Shown piece after piece: positions 33,635 to 42,791 of a stretch of 64,000 nucleotides of DNA. Each line of letters begins with the position of its first letter. Within the stretch, counting starts at the first letter, position 1. The position numbers were made by a program, and so were the translations under genes. Source of the DNA: Phycisphaerales bacterium (lineage in GTDB: Bacteria > Planctomycetota > Phycisphaerae > Phycisphaerales > SM1A02); the NCBI GenBank assembly GCA_029246705.1, contig JAQWMQ010000010.1:62001-126000 (forward strand), read 5' to 3'. The notes under the pieces were generated by a model. The model ran no database searches, was not told the DNA's origin, and saw only the letters and a list, made by a program, of their open reading frames with translations.

Positions 33635-35272
33635 ATGACGCGATTAGACGACCTCATGCTCACCCTGGCTTCGAACGCAGACCCGGCGACATGGATCCCG
33701 GTCATCGCCGGCCTGTTTGCTCTGTTGCTCGTCGGCCTGTTCGCGCTGATCTTCTTCCTGAAACAGTACCGACGGTGCCCGTCCAACCGGATCCTGGTGG
33801 TCTACGGAAAGGTCAGCGGGCAGCGAGCCGCCAAATGCCTCCACGGTGGTGGTGCATTCGTGTGGCCGATCATCCAGAGCTATGCCTACATCGGGCTGGA
33901 ACCGCTCGTCATCGACATCCCGCTCCAGGGTGCACTCTCGCTGAACAACATCCGCGTGAACGTCCCATCGACCTTCACCGTCGGAATCTCGACCGATTCA
34001 GTCCTGATGCAGAACGCGGCCGAACGCCTGCTGATGATGAACGAGGATTCGATCCGCGAGCAGGCGCAGGACATCATCCTCGGCCAGCTTCGCCTGGTCA
34101 TCGCCACCCTGTCGATCGAGGAGATCAACAAGGACCGCGAGAAGTTCATGGCGTTGATCAACGAGAACGTGGCGGAGGAGATCAACAAGATCGGCCTCGA
34201 GCTGATCAACGTGAACATCAGGGACATCACTGACGAGAGCAACTACATCGAGGCGATCGGCAAGCGAGCCGCCGCGGAAGCGATCAACCGTGCAAAGGTC
34301 GAGGTCGCCCAGCAGGAACGCGACGGTTCGATCGGTGAAGCCGCGGCGCTGCGCGAACGCGATGTTCGCGTCGCCGAGGAACAGTCCAAGTCCGAACAGG
34401 GACGCAAGGACGCCGAACGTGCCCAGCGAATCACCGTCGCCGGGCTCGAATCAAAGGCAATCACCGGCGAAGTCGAGTCCAAGCGTGACTACGAAATCGC
34501 GTCCGCGGAACGAAGCGCGGAAACCGTTGCCGCACGCAAGCAAGCCGAACAGGAACAACGCGTCCAGGTCGCGAAGGCCGAATCACTCGCCATCGAAGGG
34601 GAGAACAGCTCCAACGCCGAGATCGCCGAGTCCAACGCACGCCTGGCCGAAGTACGTGCGCATGCACGACAACGCGCCGAAATCGCCGCTGCCGAAGCAC
34701 AACGCGACATCCTCAACAAGGAACGCGAAGAGGAGATCGCACGGCTCAGCAAGGAGATCATCGCTCCCCAGGAGATCGCGAAGCAGCAGATCGAGATCGC
34801 AGCCGAAGCCGAGGCCGAGAAAGTCCGCCGAGAAGCCTCTGGTGAAGCGGATGCGATCCTGGCCCGCTACAACGCGGAAGCCGAAGGCATCCAGAAGGTG
34901 CTCGAGGCAAAGGCAATGGGATATGCCGAACTGGTCAAGAGCTGTGGATCACAACCCCACCTCGCGCCGACGCTCCTGCTGGTCGAGCAGCTGCCCGAAC
35001 TGGTGAAGGAGCAGGTCCGAGCGATCAGCAACCTCCAGATCGACAAGATCACCGTCTGGGAAGGCGGGCGAGGCGAAAACGGGCGGAATGCCACCAGCAA
35101 CTTCCTCTCCGGAATGATTGGATCCCTGCCACAGGTGCATGAGCTTGCAGAGCAGGCAGGCATCGACCTGCCCGACGTGCTGGGCAGGATTCGAAGCGAC
35201 GAGAAGATCGTCCAGCCTGCGGAAGAGACACCTGAAGTGGCGACCGAGGAACCTCAAACCCCCACGGAGTGA
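33635..35272 (+). CDS. floT: Flotillin family protein
   Basis: 545 aa. An N-terminal membrane hairpin (about 20-42) is followed by the SPFH/band-7 domain (about 45-215: NRILVVYGKVSGQRAAKCLH, VPSTFTVGISTDSVLMQNAA) and a long coiled coil (about 225-460) with the Glu-Ala/Ala-Glu repeats typical of flotillins. The C-terminal domain ends in an acidic Thr/Pro tail. Flotillins scaffold functional membrane microdomains with NfeD. The ATG at 33635 has GGAG 7 bases upstream; an earlier ATG at 33617 overlaps the NfeD-like stop. The final 19 bases overlap tilS on the other strand. Confidence 0.93.
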   Translation: MTRLDDLMLTLASNADPATWIPVIAGLFALLLVGLFALIFFLKQYRRCPSNRILVVYGKVSGQRAAKCLHGGGAFVWPIIQSYAYIGLEPLVIDIPLQGALSLNNIRVNVPSTFTVGISTDSVLMQNAAERLLMMNEDSIREQAQDIILGQLRLVIATLSIEEINKDREKFMALINENVAEEINKIGLELINVNIRDITDESNYIEAIGKRAAAEAINRAKVEVAQQERDGSIGEAAALRERDVRVAEEQSKSEQGRKDAERAQRITVAGLESKAITGEVESKRDYEIASAERSAETVAARKQAEQEQRVQVAKAESLAIEGENSSNAEIAESNARLAEVRAHARQRAEIAAAEAQRDILNKEREEEIARLSKEIIAPQEIAKQQIEIAAEAEAEKVRREASGEADAILARYNAEAEGIQKVLEAKAMGYAELVKSCGSQPHLAPTLLLVEQLPELVKEQVRAISNLQIDKITVWEGGRGENGRNATSNFLSGMIGSLPQVHELAEQAGIDLPDVLGRIRSDEKIVQPAEETPEVATEEPQTPTE

Positions 35273-36306
35273 GCACGCCTCGAGAGTCGGAGCTTCGCAG
35301 AATCGACCTCGATGATCCATCGGCCGGGCAGTTCGAATCGTCGTGGATGAACCGCATCTCCCGTCGTGGCGCAGGCGATCTCCAGGAGTCTGGCGGCGGG
35401 CAGTGAATCCTTCAGTTCCGGGGCTTCAGAGGTGACCGCACGACGAATGCCGGCGGCCACGAGATCGGGGTCGACCCCACGAAGCTCCGAGCGAGACCAT
35501 GACCGGGTGCCCACCGACCCGAACAACACCTCGAGTTGCTTTTCCAGTGCGATGACCGCTGCGCCCGCCCGATCAGCCGCAGCCGAAGCACGCAGTGCAG
35601 CCCCCGGCCAACGTGTCTCCAGGACGTCAAGGACCCCGGACCTCAGCAATCCGCGTGCAGTGTCGAGCCGTTCGTTGGTCGGATCAAGGACATGCGGCAC
35701 GGAAAGACGCAGACAGAGCTCGATCAGCTCGGCGCGTGAGCTTCCCAGGAGAGGACGCACGAGCCTGGTGCAACCGAGCGGACGTGACCAGCGAGGCGAC
35801 GAGAGTCCGCGAACCCCGCTCCCTCGACACAGTGCCTGCAGGATCGACTCGAGCCGGTCTTCGGCATGATGCGCGACGGCCACGGCACCGAACCCCCCTT
35901 CGCTGGCTCGGGATTCAAGCGCAAGGTATCTGGCGTCTCGAGCTCGGCGCGAGAGATCCGGCGCATCGGCATCGAGTTCCACTTGAACGACCGAACACCG
36001 CACATCAAGCGCTCGGCATGTTTCAACCACGTGCTCGGCCTCCCGGCCGGAAGCCTGCCTGAGTCCATGATCGACATGAAGCACTTCAGGACGCGCGCAC
36101 GGCGGCGAGGATCGTTCGGACAGGGCAAGAAGCAACATCAGCAGGGCCGTGGAATCCGGCCCACCGCTGAAGCCCACCAGCAGACGCGTACCGACGGCAA
36201 CCCCGCAACGCAGTGACAACGCCTGGGCAACGGTGGCTGCCAGTGGATCACGTCCTGCTTGTAACAGCGCACGGGTCGCATCAAGCTGATGATCGACGAC
36301 GGTCAT
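35254..36306 (-). CDS. tilS: tRNA(Ile)-lysidine synthase
   Basis: 350 aa. The PP-loop SGGPDSTAL at 47-55 binds ATP. VDHGLRQASGREAEHV and AVAHHAEDRLESILQALCRG are the next two TilS blocks (the usual HxxDDQxET appears as HHAEDRLES, a variation), followed by RPLLGSSRAELIELC. The enzyme modifies C34 of tRNA-Ile to lysidine, so that it reads AUA. It is shorter than E. coli TilS and lacks most of the C-terminal domains. Its start overlaps the upstream gene's stop by 4 bases and its end overlaps the flotillin gene by 19. Confidence 0.9.
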   Translation of the reverse strand: MTVVDHQLDATRALLQAGRDPLAATVAQALSLRCGVAVGTRLLVGFSGGPDSTALLMLLLALSERSSPPCARPEVLHVDHGLRQASGREAEHVVETCRALDVRCSVVQVELDADAPDLSRRARDARYLALESRASEGGFGAVAVAHHAEDRLESILQALCRGSGVRGLSSPRWSRPLGCTRLVRPLLGSSRAELIELCLRLSVPHVLDPTNERLDTARGLLRSGVLDVLETRWPGAALRASAAADRAGAAVIALEKQLEVLFGSVGTRSWSRSELRGVDPDLVAAGIRRAVTSEAPELKDSLPAARLLEIACATTGDAVHPRRFELPGRWIIEVDSAKLRLSRRAHSVGV

Positions 36307-37829
36307 CGAGCGGGTTCACCGGAAATCGCCGGTTGCAGGCGCACCAGCGCGTCAACCGCATTGCGGTCGGGAACCGTGATCGACCATTCGATCGACGAGA
36401 AGCTCTCGAGAGCCCCGGACAGTGACTTGATACCGGTCGCGAACTCGGATGCCCGCTCGTTTCCGGCGAAGACTCCATCCATGGACAACCATGAAACGAG
36501 GTGCTGGACCGCTCGATCCGCATCAAGCCTGCCTGCATGCGAAGCCGCAAGGCAGCTCACATCACCACTGCTTCCTTCGAGGCTTGCGGCAACGGCTTCA
36601 GCCAGTTCGGGGGTGGTGGCGTACAGCTGCCAGCAGCTGTCTCCACCAGTCTGGCACCAATTGACACTGACACAACGGGCGAGTGGATGCCCCTCGAGGG
36701 CAGCGTCGAAGAGAGCACGCGTGAAGATCGTCCTCGTACCCTCCTCGGGGAATGAATCGGGCTTTGGCAGGTGCTGGAGTCCAGCCCGACCTCCGAGACG
36801 GTTCCTCAGGTTGTTCAAGGAGGCCAGGACCTTCAGGTCCTGACGACGCGAGGATGCACCGGGGCCATCCACTTCGATGGCCACCGCCAACGCCGGCATG
36901 CGCAGATCATCGGGAAGGTCAGGATCCCGGGGGGCTTCGGAGACCACCACGAGGCGACGAGAGCGACGCTCGTCAGGGAGCTCGGGATCGGCAAGGTACG
37001 GAAGAAGTCGAAAGATCACGTCTTCGCCGGGAATGATGTCGGCATCAGAATGCTCTACGACCGCGACGATCACGTCTTCAGGAAGTCGTTCGAGCACCTC
37101 GATGTCGAGCCTGCGCTTCACGCCGGGCGGAACAAGCGGACCGTCCTTGAAACGACCGCGGTACTCGATCTCGAGCGTTTCATGATCGCGTCTGGCCGCA
37201 AGACACGAGTTGCCACCGAGTGGTTCATCATGGGTGAAGGTGACTATGAGTGGAGCATTCGGATCGACCGCATTCCGGGCCGAACGACGCCTGCCGCCGA
37301 CTCCGGAGGAGATTCCCTTGACTGCAAGTTCCCGGAGTTCCCCCGGGGGCTCCGAACAGAGGAGCAATCCGCCATTCAACTCGACGACCGAGATGCCAAG
37401 ATCCGGCACCACCAGCCCACCGAGACCTCGCACCGGCGACAACTGCTGGAGCACCTTTCGAATCTCGTCTTGATGCGTTCGAGACGGTTCGATCCAGACG
37501 ACCCATTCGATTTCATCGGAGTCTTCAGTCGTGCGTGCACCGATCGAACTTCCCGAGAGCAGGCATTCGTGCAGGATGCCGGGAACGCGCAACGAAGGCT
37601 CGGCAAGAAGTCGGGCCACCTCCCCACCGCCGATCAGACTCATCATGTCGATCAGTGCATGGTCGAAACCCTGGTTCTCCAGCAGAGGCGCGGCTGAATC
37701 CATCTCGATGACACAGTCACAGTGCGCAGCGGGGAACCCCGCAGGCATGTCCGCACGGACCACTTCGACAGGAATCTCCTGAGCCAGGACGACGAGGCCG
37801 GTCAAAATGAAGAGCTTGAACGCACCCAT
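36303..37829 (-). CDS. Secreted hypothetical protein, 508 aa
   Basis: A signal peptide (about 1-26) is followed by a mixed alpha/beta protein of no recognised family. Segments such as IEWVVWIEPSRTHQDEIRKV and EYRGRFKDGPLVPP, EVLERLPEDVIVAVVEHSDA, ending GALESFSSIEWSITVPDRNA, resemble planctomycete proteins that score model-like DUF3352 repeats (two similar halves of about 230 residues), but the similarity is only by eye. It is translated just before tilS with a 4-base overlap. No catalytic motif is visible. Confidence 0.6.
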   Translation of the reverse strand: MGAFKLFILTGLVVLAQEIPVEVVRADMPAGFPAAHCDCVIEMDSAAPLLENQGFDHALIDMMSLIGGGEVARLLAEPSLRVPGILHECLLSGSSIGARTTEDSDEIEWVVWIEPSRTHQDEIRKVLQQLSPVRGLGGLVVPDLGISVVELNGGLLLCSEPPGELRELAVKGISSGVGGRRRSARNAVDPNAPLIVTFTHDEPLGGNSCLAARRDHETLEIEYRGRFKDGPLVPPGVKRRLDIEVLERLPEDVIVAVVEHSDADIIPGEDVIFRLLPYLADPELPDERRSRRLVVVSEAPRDPDLPDDLRMPALAVAIEVDGPGASSRRQDLKVLASLNNLRNRLGGRAGLQHLPKPDSFPEEGTRTIFTRALFDAALEGHPLARCVSVNWCQTGGDSCWQLYATTPELAEAVAASLEGSSGDVSCLAASHAGRLDADRAVQHLVSWLSMDGVFAGNERASEFATGIKSLSGALESFSSIEWSITVPDRNAVDALVRLQPAISGEPAR

Positions 37830-37889
37830 GCGGGCATCTCCCTACCGGAAGCATACGTTCAAGAGCCGGCGAAGCTGCGCATTGTGGAT

Positions 37890-38339
37890 TCAGGAACAAG
37901 GAAAAGCCGCGAACGGGGCCGATTCCTCGAGGAGTGGGATGTACTCACCGCCCTGGCTGGGGCCGTGGAGATGCTCAGGATCGATGATGGCATCACGGCC
38001 GGCGGTCTCGCAGGTCTCGGTGTTGTCCAGCAGCCTTTCAAGTTCCTCGATCGGAGCCAGGAGTCCCGTGAAGATCTGGGCTCGCCCGGTGCTCATCGAG
38101 TCGTTGGGAAGAACCAACTCCTCGGCACCCGACCCGACAAGGGAGATGCGTTCATGAAGCCCCGCGGCAAGAGCGACCAGGAGCGCGAATGAGAACATCG
38201 TGCCGTGGATCATGCGATTGCGACGCCTGGAACTTCGAGCCTTCGCTGGAGACACCCGTTCGAAACCAAGCCGATGCATGACCGCGTGGGTCACGTCGGG
38301 GGCATCGTACTCATGATCACCAGGTCGAGGCAGAGTCAT
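37890..38339 (-). CDS. Small membrane protein of the ECF sigma unit, candidate anti-sigma
   Basis: 149 aa. The ATG overlaps the sigma gene's stop by 4 bases. The N-terminus (YDAPDVTHAVMHRLGFERVS) precedes a basic stretch and a membrane helix (about 46-62, MFSFALLVALAAGL), then a short periplasmic tail. No zinc-finger motif. The start used is the one coupled to the sigma stop; the open frame itself reaches 38399 inside the sigma gene. Position and topology, not sequence similarity, suggest sigma control. Confidence 0.6.
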   Translation of the reverse strand: MTLPRPGDHEYDAPDVTHAVMHRLGFERVSPAKARSSRRRNRMIHGTMFSFALLVALAAGLHERISLVGSGAEELVLPNDSMSTGRAQIFTGLLAPIEELERLLDNTETCETAGRDAIIDPEHLHGPSQGGEYIPLLEESAPFAAFPCS

Positions 38340-38929
38340 GCGGCATCTCCGAGGAGTTCGGCGACGCGTGATCTCTTCTGCGAATCGGACTTGATCCATT
38401 CTCGCATGCGACCACGAGCACGATGCAGGTGACTCTTGATCGTTCCCGCAGGCATGCCCAGCAGATCCGAGATCTCTGCAACAGCATGGTCATTGTGGTG
38501 GTAGAGCAGCACGATCTCGCGCTGGATGGGCGAAAGCACTTCCATGGCCTCATCAAGGAGCTCGGAGACCTGCGCCTGGCTTTCTCGCGCCTGCACCAGC
38601 TCGTCCTGGCCATCGAGTGGTGACTCCCACGACTCGACCCATTCACTTTCGCTGAGTGGCCTGTTCTTCTGGAGCGCGTTCAAGAGGAGTCGTCGGCCGA
38701 TGGTGAACAACCACGTGCTGAATCGATATCGCTCGTCGAATCGCTCGATGTTCCGCAGGACGCGGACGAAGGCCTCCTGGACCATGTCCTCGCACAGCTC
38801 TCGCTTGCCGCAGATCCGAAAGAGAAAGCCGAAGAGTCGACCCTGGTGTTCATGGATGAGCTCGGTGAAAGCGGCAGCTTCGCCGAGTTTCGCACGCCGA
38901 ATCAGTCTCTGTTCCAACACCTGTTCCAT
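38336..38929 (-). CDS. ECF-type RNA polymerase sigma factor
   Basis: 197 aa. Region 2 is at about 10-85 (HEHQGRLFGFLFRICGKREL, CEDMVQEAFVRVLRNIERFD, FSTWLFTIGRRLLLNAL) and region 4 at about 125-185 (LSPIQREIVLLYHHNDHAVA, SDLLGMPAGTIKSHLHRARG). It is a RpoE/SigW-like sigma. The ATG at 38929 has GGAGAGG 5 bases upstream, better than the longer frame to 39061. It is translationally coupled to the small membrane protein gene. Its target promoters are unknown. Confidence 0.92.
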   Translation of the reverse strand: MEQVLEQRLIRRAKLGEAAAFTELIHEHQGRLFGFLFRICGKRELCEDMVQEAFVRVLRNIERFDERYRFSTWLFTIGRRLLLNALQKNRPLSESEWVESWESPLDGQDELVQARESQAQVSELLDEAMEVLSPIQREIVLLYHHNDHAVAEISDLLGMPAGTIKSHLHRARGRMREWIKSDSQKRSRVAELLGDAA

Positions 38930-39080
38930 CGGACCTCTCCAGCGTGACCACTCGGATCGACCACGCGATTTCATGGCGCCAGTGCCCCGGGCTCCAGTGA
39001 ACAATGCTCGACTGGAGACCCCGGACGGGGATCGCCAGCTGTTTATACGTACCCGGTACATCCGGGTTGCATGACCAGAT

Positions 39081-39114
39081 AACGAAAAAGGCGACCCGGC
39101 ATTGCCGGGTCGCC
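39081..39114 (-). terminator. Terminator of the B12-binding-fold gene
   Basis: An 11-bp perfect stem GGCGACCCGGC/GCCGGGTCGCC (39090-39114) with a 3-base loop is followed on the minus strand by TTTTTCGTT, 34 bases after the gene's stop. Confidence 0.9.
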
Positions 39115-39147
39115 CTGAATGAATCGAATTTCGTGCGTCATGCCAGC

Positions 39148-39855
39148 TCAGGCGGCCTTGCGAGAGGTCCTTCGTGATCGTCCGACCGTTCGCTGTTCAT
39201 CCGAGGCCCGATGACTGGGGTCGGATTCAAGCACCTCGAGCAGTTCGCTGGGCGAGGTGGCCCAGAGATCGGCGCCGATCTCCTCGGCAAGCCCCGGTGC
39301 GCGGTTGAAGACCCCACCACCGACCGCCAGCTGGGTGTCCGGACAGGCACCGATTTCACGGATGGTGTCGAAGAGCTGACGGATTTCAGGGCAGTCACTC
39401 GGTGCCGCCGCGAAGAGCAGCAGGATGTCGGGTTCGTGCTGACCGACTTCGGCGAGGATCTCGTCGTTGGCGATGCCGCCACCGGCGAAGAGGATTTCGT
39501 AGCCGTCGGCCTCGGCCAGGTCTGCAACCAGCTGTGCTGAGAGTTCATCGCCTTCAGCGGGACCACAGAAGATGCAGATCTTCCGGTTGCGGGAGGCCTT
39601 TCGCTTGTAACCGGCCTGCGCCTGGTCAACGAGCGAACGAAGCAGTCGGGTCGCATATCGATGAGCAAGGGTCGTCATCTGGTCGTTGCGGAAGAGCGTG
39701 TCGACCATTTCCATCAGAGGCCAGTAGACGGACATGGTGAGCTCCTCATGGGAAACGCCCTCTTCAAGGACGGCATTCACCATGTTTCGTGCAGCATCTC
39801 GTTCGCCAGAGATCAGCATGTGGAAGAGCTTCTCGATTACGACGTCCTGATTCAT
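39148..39855 (-). CDS. B12-binding-fold regulatory protein lacking the base-off histidine
   Basis: 235 aa. Residues about 1-85 are a four-helix B12-binding-2 cap (SVYWPLMEMVDTLFRNDQMT, HRYATRLLRSLV) and about 90-215 a Rossmann-like cobalamin-binding domain (KICIFCGPAEGDEL, GGGIANDEILAEVGQ, LAVGGGVFNRAPGLAEEIGA). The motif D-x-H-x-x-G is D103-E-L105-x-x-Q, so the lower-ligand His is missing. The fold is that of CarH/AerR-like regulators or corrinoid proteins. A basic tail follows. No DNA-binding domain is present. It is a single-gene unit with a strong terminator. Confidence 0.78.
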   Translation of the reverse strand: MNQDVVIEKLFHMLISGERDAARNMVNAVLEEGVSHEELTMSVYWPLMEMVDTLFRNDQMTTLAHRYATRLLRSLVDQAQAGYKRKASRNRKICIFCGPAEGDELSAQLVADLAEADGYEILFAGGGIANDEILAEVGQHEPDILLLFAAAPSDCPEIRQLFDTIREIGACPDTQLAVGGGVFNRAPGLAEEIGADLWATSPSELLEVLESDPSHRASDEQRTVGRSRRTSRKAA

Positions 39856-40137
39856 TCCGTTGCTCCGGATCGGACCGGCCTTTCATGTCTCCATCATGAG
39901 AAAGGCTGGTGATTGATGTTCTCGACAAAGCGGTTCCGACCGCTCAAGTGATCCAGACGCCTCCATGCGTCCGGGGAGACAATCCATCGACCCTTCATCG
40001 CATTCGAAAGCAGTGAGGTTCATCACAGGTATTTTCAGTGTTTTCGGACCTGCAACGAGACGCCATGGCCCCTGAGAGGCCATTTCTGCCGGTTGTAGCG
40101 ATGATGAAGGTCCGATACTGCAGGATCGGGTCGAGAC

Positions 40138-40920
40138 CTATGAGGCCAGGTAGGCCACACACACTCCGAATGTCAGGGCATGTTGCTGAATTCTTTCGAA
40201 TCCCGCTTCACGGATCGCTCGCTCGAGATCCGCGCGAGGAAGAAAGGTCTCGATCGAGCGCGGGAGGTATCTATAGGCTCCGGAGCGATCCCCGGAGACG
40301 ATCGTCGCGGTGACGGGCATCACGCGACGACAATAGAAGTTGTTGAGCAACCGAATCAGGGGATTCGCCGGTTCACTGAATTCAAGGATCAGGAGACGAC
40401 CACCAGGCTTGAGGATCCTGCGGAATTCAGCCAGCGCCTTCGCGGGATCATTGACGTTGCGAATGCCGAAGGCGATCGACAGGACGTCTGCGCTGTCCGT
40501 GGGCAGATCGAGGTCCGTGGCGTCACCATGCCTGTATTCCAGCTCAGCACGCCCCGCCTTGTGAGCACGACTGCGGGCGACGTCCAACATCTCGGGAGTG
40601 AAATCGACCCCGATCACCTTGGAGACCCCGGCATCATGGAAGGCTTCGGAAAGGTCGCCAGTTCCACAGGCCACGTCGACCACCACCGAATCAGGCCCCG
40701 GTCGGGCCAGGCGAACGCCCCGGCGTCGCCATCTCTGGTCCTGCCCGAACGAGTGCAGGCGATTGTTCAGGTCGTAGCTGGGCGCGATCGCCCCGAACAT
40801 GCGCCGTACTCGGTCGGCCTTGTCGGAGAGTTCATGGGGATCCTGGTCCAACTGTTGGCTGGACCAGGCCGGCTCTTCGGTCTGGACATCGGGTGGCGTG
40901 GGCGTCGTGGGGTCTGGCAT
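40138..40920 (-). CDS. ubiE: Demethylmenaquinone/ubiquinone C-methyltransferase UbiE/MenG
   Basis: 260 aa SAM-dependent enzyme for the C-methylation step of quinone synthesis. SAM-binding block VVDVACGTGDLSEAFHDAG, family signature SIAFGIRNVNDPAKALAEFR and RILKPGGRLLILEFSEP are all present, with a C-terminal segment ETFLPRADLERAIREAGFER. Residues 1-30 are an unusual Pro/Thr/Glu-rich extension. The longer frame to 41091 lacks a good start. With the menaquinone-type respiratory genes of complex I elsewhere in the window, menaquinone is the likely product. Confidence 0.92.
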   Translation of the reverse strand: MPDPTTPTPPDVQTEEPAWSSQQLDQDPHELSDKADRVRRMFGAIAPSYDLNNRLHSFGQDQRWRRRGVRLARPGPDSVVVDVACGTGDLSEAFHDAGVSKVIGVDFTPEMLDVARSRAHKAGRAELEYRHGDATDLDLPTDSADVLSIAFGIRNVNDPAKALAEFRRILKPGGRLLILEFSEPANPLIRLLNNFYCRRVMPVTATIVSGDRSGAYRYLPRSIETFLPRADLERAIREAGFERIQQHALTFGVCVAYLAS

Positions 40921-41145
40921 GGGCGAAGCAGTATAGGCCCCAGGCTCCTGAAGGCCCGTTACCCCCCCCAATGAGCCTGAATCGAGCAATTGTCGAGTTT
41001 TCAGCGCAGCAGGCCGATAACAGGAGTGAAAGATTCGCCCATTGAAGTGGTGCAACCTACAGTTCAGACCACTACGATGCCCGATCGACAACTGCCGGCG
41101 AGCCAGGTCTCAAAGACCACTCTCACCGGAACTCGGATACACCGC

Positions 41146-42084
41146 ATGACCGTAGACCTGAACACGCGAACCTGGACCTCCACCACTCAACTTGGAGAAG
41201 AGGCCGCAAACAGACTCCGCCTGTCGCAAGCCGACCACTGGCTGCGCACCGATCACGGGGTTGACGCCCTGCTGTCGGACATGCAGTGCGTCGATGTCGC
41301 CCTCGTGCACGGCTTCCGAAGCGCGATGCTCGGCGCACACATCCCCAGCGAACACATCGCCGAGCTGATCTCCAGCCATCCCAACTCGATTGTCGGCATC
41401 GCCGGAATCGACCCACTGGCCACAGGATCGCAGAACGAGATCCACCGAATCATCGAGATGGGCCTTTCGGGCATCACGATCTCGCCTTCCATGCAGGGCC
41501 TCCACCCCACGCACTCGGCAGCCATGAGGGTCTACGAGACCTGCGAGGAACGCGGACTGCCCGTCCTGGTCTCTCGCCCCGAGATTCCGCTGGCAAGCAG
41601 CGTGATGGAATTCGACCGCCCCGGAAACTGGGACGAAGTGGCCCGGAACTTCCCCGACCTGAAGATCGTCATCGGCGGCCTCGGCTTTCCCTGGATCGAC
41701 GAGACCATGGCCCTGCTCCAGAAGCACGAGAACCTGTTCAGTGACCTGTCGATCGTGGTCTCGAGACCATGGCAGGTGAGAACCGCACTCCTCAACGCCC
41801 AAGCGCTGGGCGTCCTGGACAAGCTGCTCTTCGCTTCAGGCTGGCCGGCCACCACCCCGGCACATGCGATCGAGACCCTGTACTCGCTCAACACGTTCAA
41901 CCAGGGCAACGCCCAGCCGTCCGTGCCACGCTCGGAGATCAGGAAGATCATCGAACGCGACTCACTGTCGGTGCTTGGCATCGATCGCACACCCGGCGTT
42001 GCCATGCCGAACGAGCCGGACACATCCAAGTTCAAGAGCGTTCGTGCAGACGAAGAGTCAAACCAGGCGCTTCCCATCGACTAG
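41146..42084 (+). CDS. Amidohydrolase-family protein (PF04909-like)
   Basis: 312 aa TIM-barrel protein. The opening MTVDLNTRTWTSTTQLG, central SIVGIAGIDPLATGSQNEI and GLSGITISPSMQGLHPTHSA, the later IVIGGLGFPWIDETMALLQK and LLFASGWPATTPAHAIETLY follow the amidohydrolase 2 order. The metal ligands are incomplete: no HxH near the N-terminus (DLNTR) and the usual HxG appears as GGLG, so catalysis is doubtful. Longer frames begin at 40990 or 41077, but homologues start with the IDLNTR-like segment. Divergent from ubiE. Confidence 0.75.
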   Translation: MTVDLNTRTWTSTTQLGEEAANRLRLSQADHWLRTDHGVDALLSDMQCVDVALVHGFRSAMLGAHIPSEHIAELISSHPNSIVGIAGIDPLATGSQNEIHRIIEMGLSGITISPSMQGLHPTHSAAMRVYETCEERGLPVLVSRPEIPLASSVMEFDRPGNWDEVARNFPDLKIVIGGLGFPWIDETMALLQKHENLFSDLSIVVSRPWQVRTALLNAQALGVLDKLLFASGWPATTPAHAIETLYSLNTFNQGNAQPSVPRSEIRKIIERDSLSVLGIDRTPGVAMPNEPDTSKFKSVRADEESNQALPID

Positions 42085-42107
42085 GCCCCTGCCGCCCCGA
42101 GCAATTG

Positions 42108-42791
42108 ATGAAGGTCTCTCCGATTCCGGTGCCAGCCCCCATTCAAGCCCACATGTTTCGCCCCCTGCTCTGCGCGGCGTTGTTCACCTGCATGCTGCTT
42201 CAGGCGTCCTGCGTGAGCAATCACGCCAATGGCCAGGTGGAGATGATCTCCAAGGCGGAGAATCCCGTCCGAGTGGACATGCGGTTCGAACACGGGTCCT
42301 ATTCAGTCGAACCATCGGACACCTCCTTCTACCTCAGCAACCTGACGCTTGAGGAGCTCCTCAAGGAACCGGTGGAGGACGCCCAGATCCTGCACGCCCA
42401 GCTCCTGTGGTCACCCAAACCGGGCGCGACACCGGTGGACCCCACTGCAACGAACCTGACTCTCAGGCTGGCAATCTTCGTGGACGGCGAAATGGGCATC
42501 TACGGAGGCGCCGGATTCGCATGGCCCTCGGGATCGATCGGCGAAGGGCCGGTCGAGCTGGAGATCGTCGGCTCGACCCTGACGCTCCTGCAGTCGACGG
42601 ATGGATTCAGGGATCTGCTCAGTCCGGTGCTGCTGGTCGGTCAGATCGGTGCACCCCTGGACCCGGTCCGCACGCTTCGCATCAGGCAGGCCGCGAGCCA
42701 GCTCGTGACCGATCGCCTCGGACGAACCCAATGGGTTCACGAGCCACTCAGCTCTTTCGAGGAGCAAGTTGCTCTTCGAGCTGATCCATGA
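42108..42791 (+). CDS. Hypothetical lipoprotein
   Basis: 227 aa from the first ATG; an ATG at 42153 gives a cleaner lipoprotein signal ending in LQASC and may be the true start. The mature part is a beta-rich domain (AENPVRVDMRFEHGSYSVEP, LTLRLAIFVDGEMGIYGGAG, PVELEIVGSTLTLLQSTDGF). No family is recognised. It follows the amidohydrolase gene by 23 bases. Its last 44 bases overlap the 3' end of the convergent pseudouridine synthase gene. Confidence 0.7.
   Translation: MKVSPIPVPAPIQAHMFRPLLCAALFTCMLLQASCVSNHANGQVEMISKAENPVRVDMRFEHGSYSVEPSDTSFYLSNLTLEELLKEPVEDAQILHAQLLWSPKPGATPVDPTATNLTLRLAIFVDGEMGIYGGAGFAWPSGSIGEGPVELEIVGSTLTLLQSTDGFRDLLSPVLLVGQIGAPLDPVRTLRIRQAASQLVTDRLGRTQWVHEPLSSFEEQVALRADP

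Noticed and set aside
39926-39944. Weak hairpin AGCGGT/ACCGCT followed by TTTGT on the minus strand as ubiE terminator
   Set aside because: Stem of only 6 bp about 200 bases beyond the ubiE stop; too weak to call.
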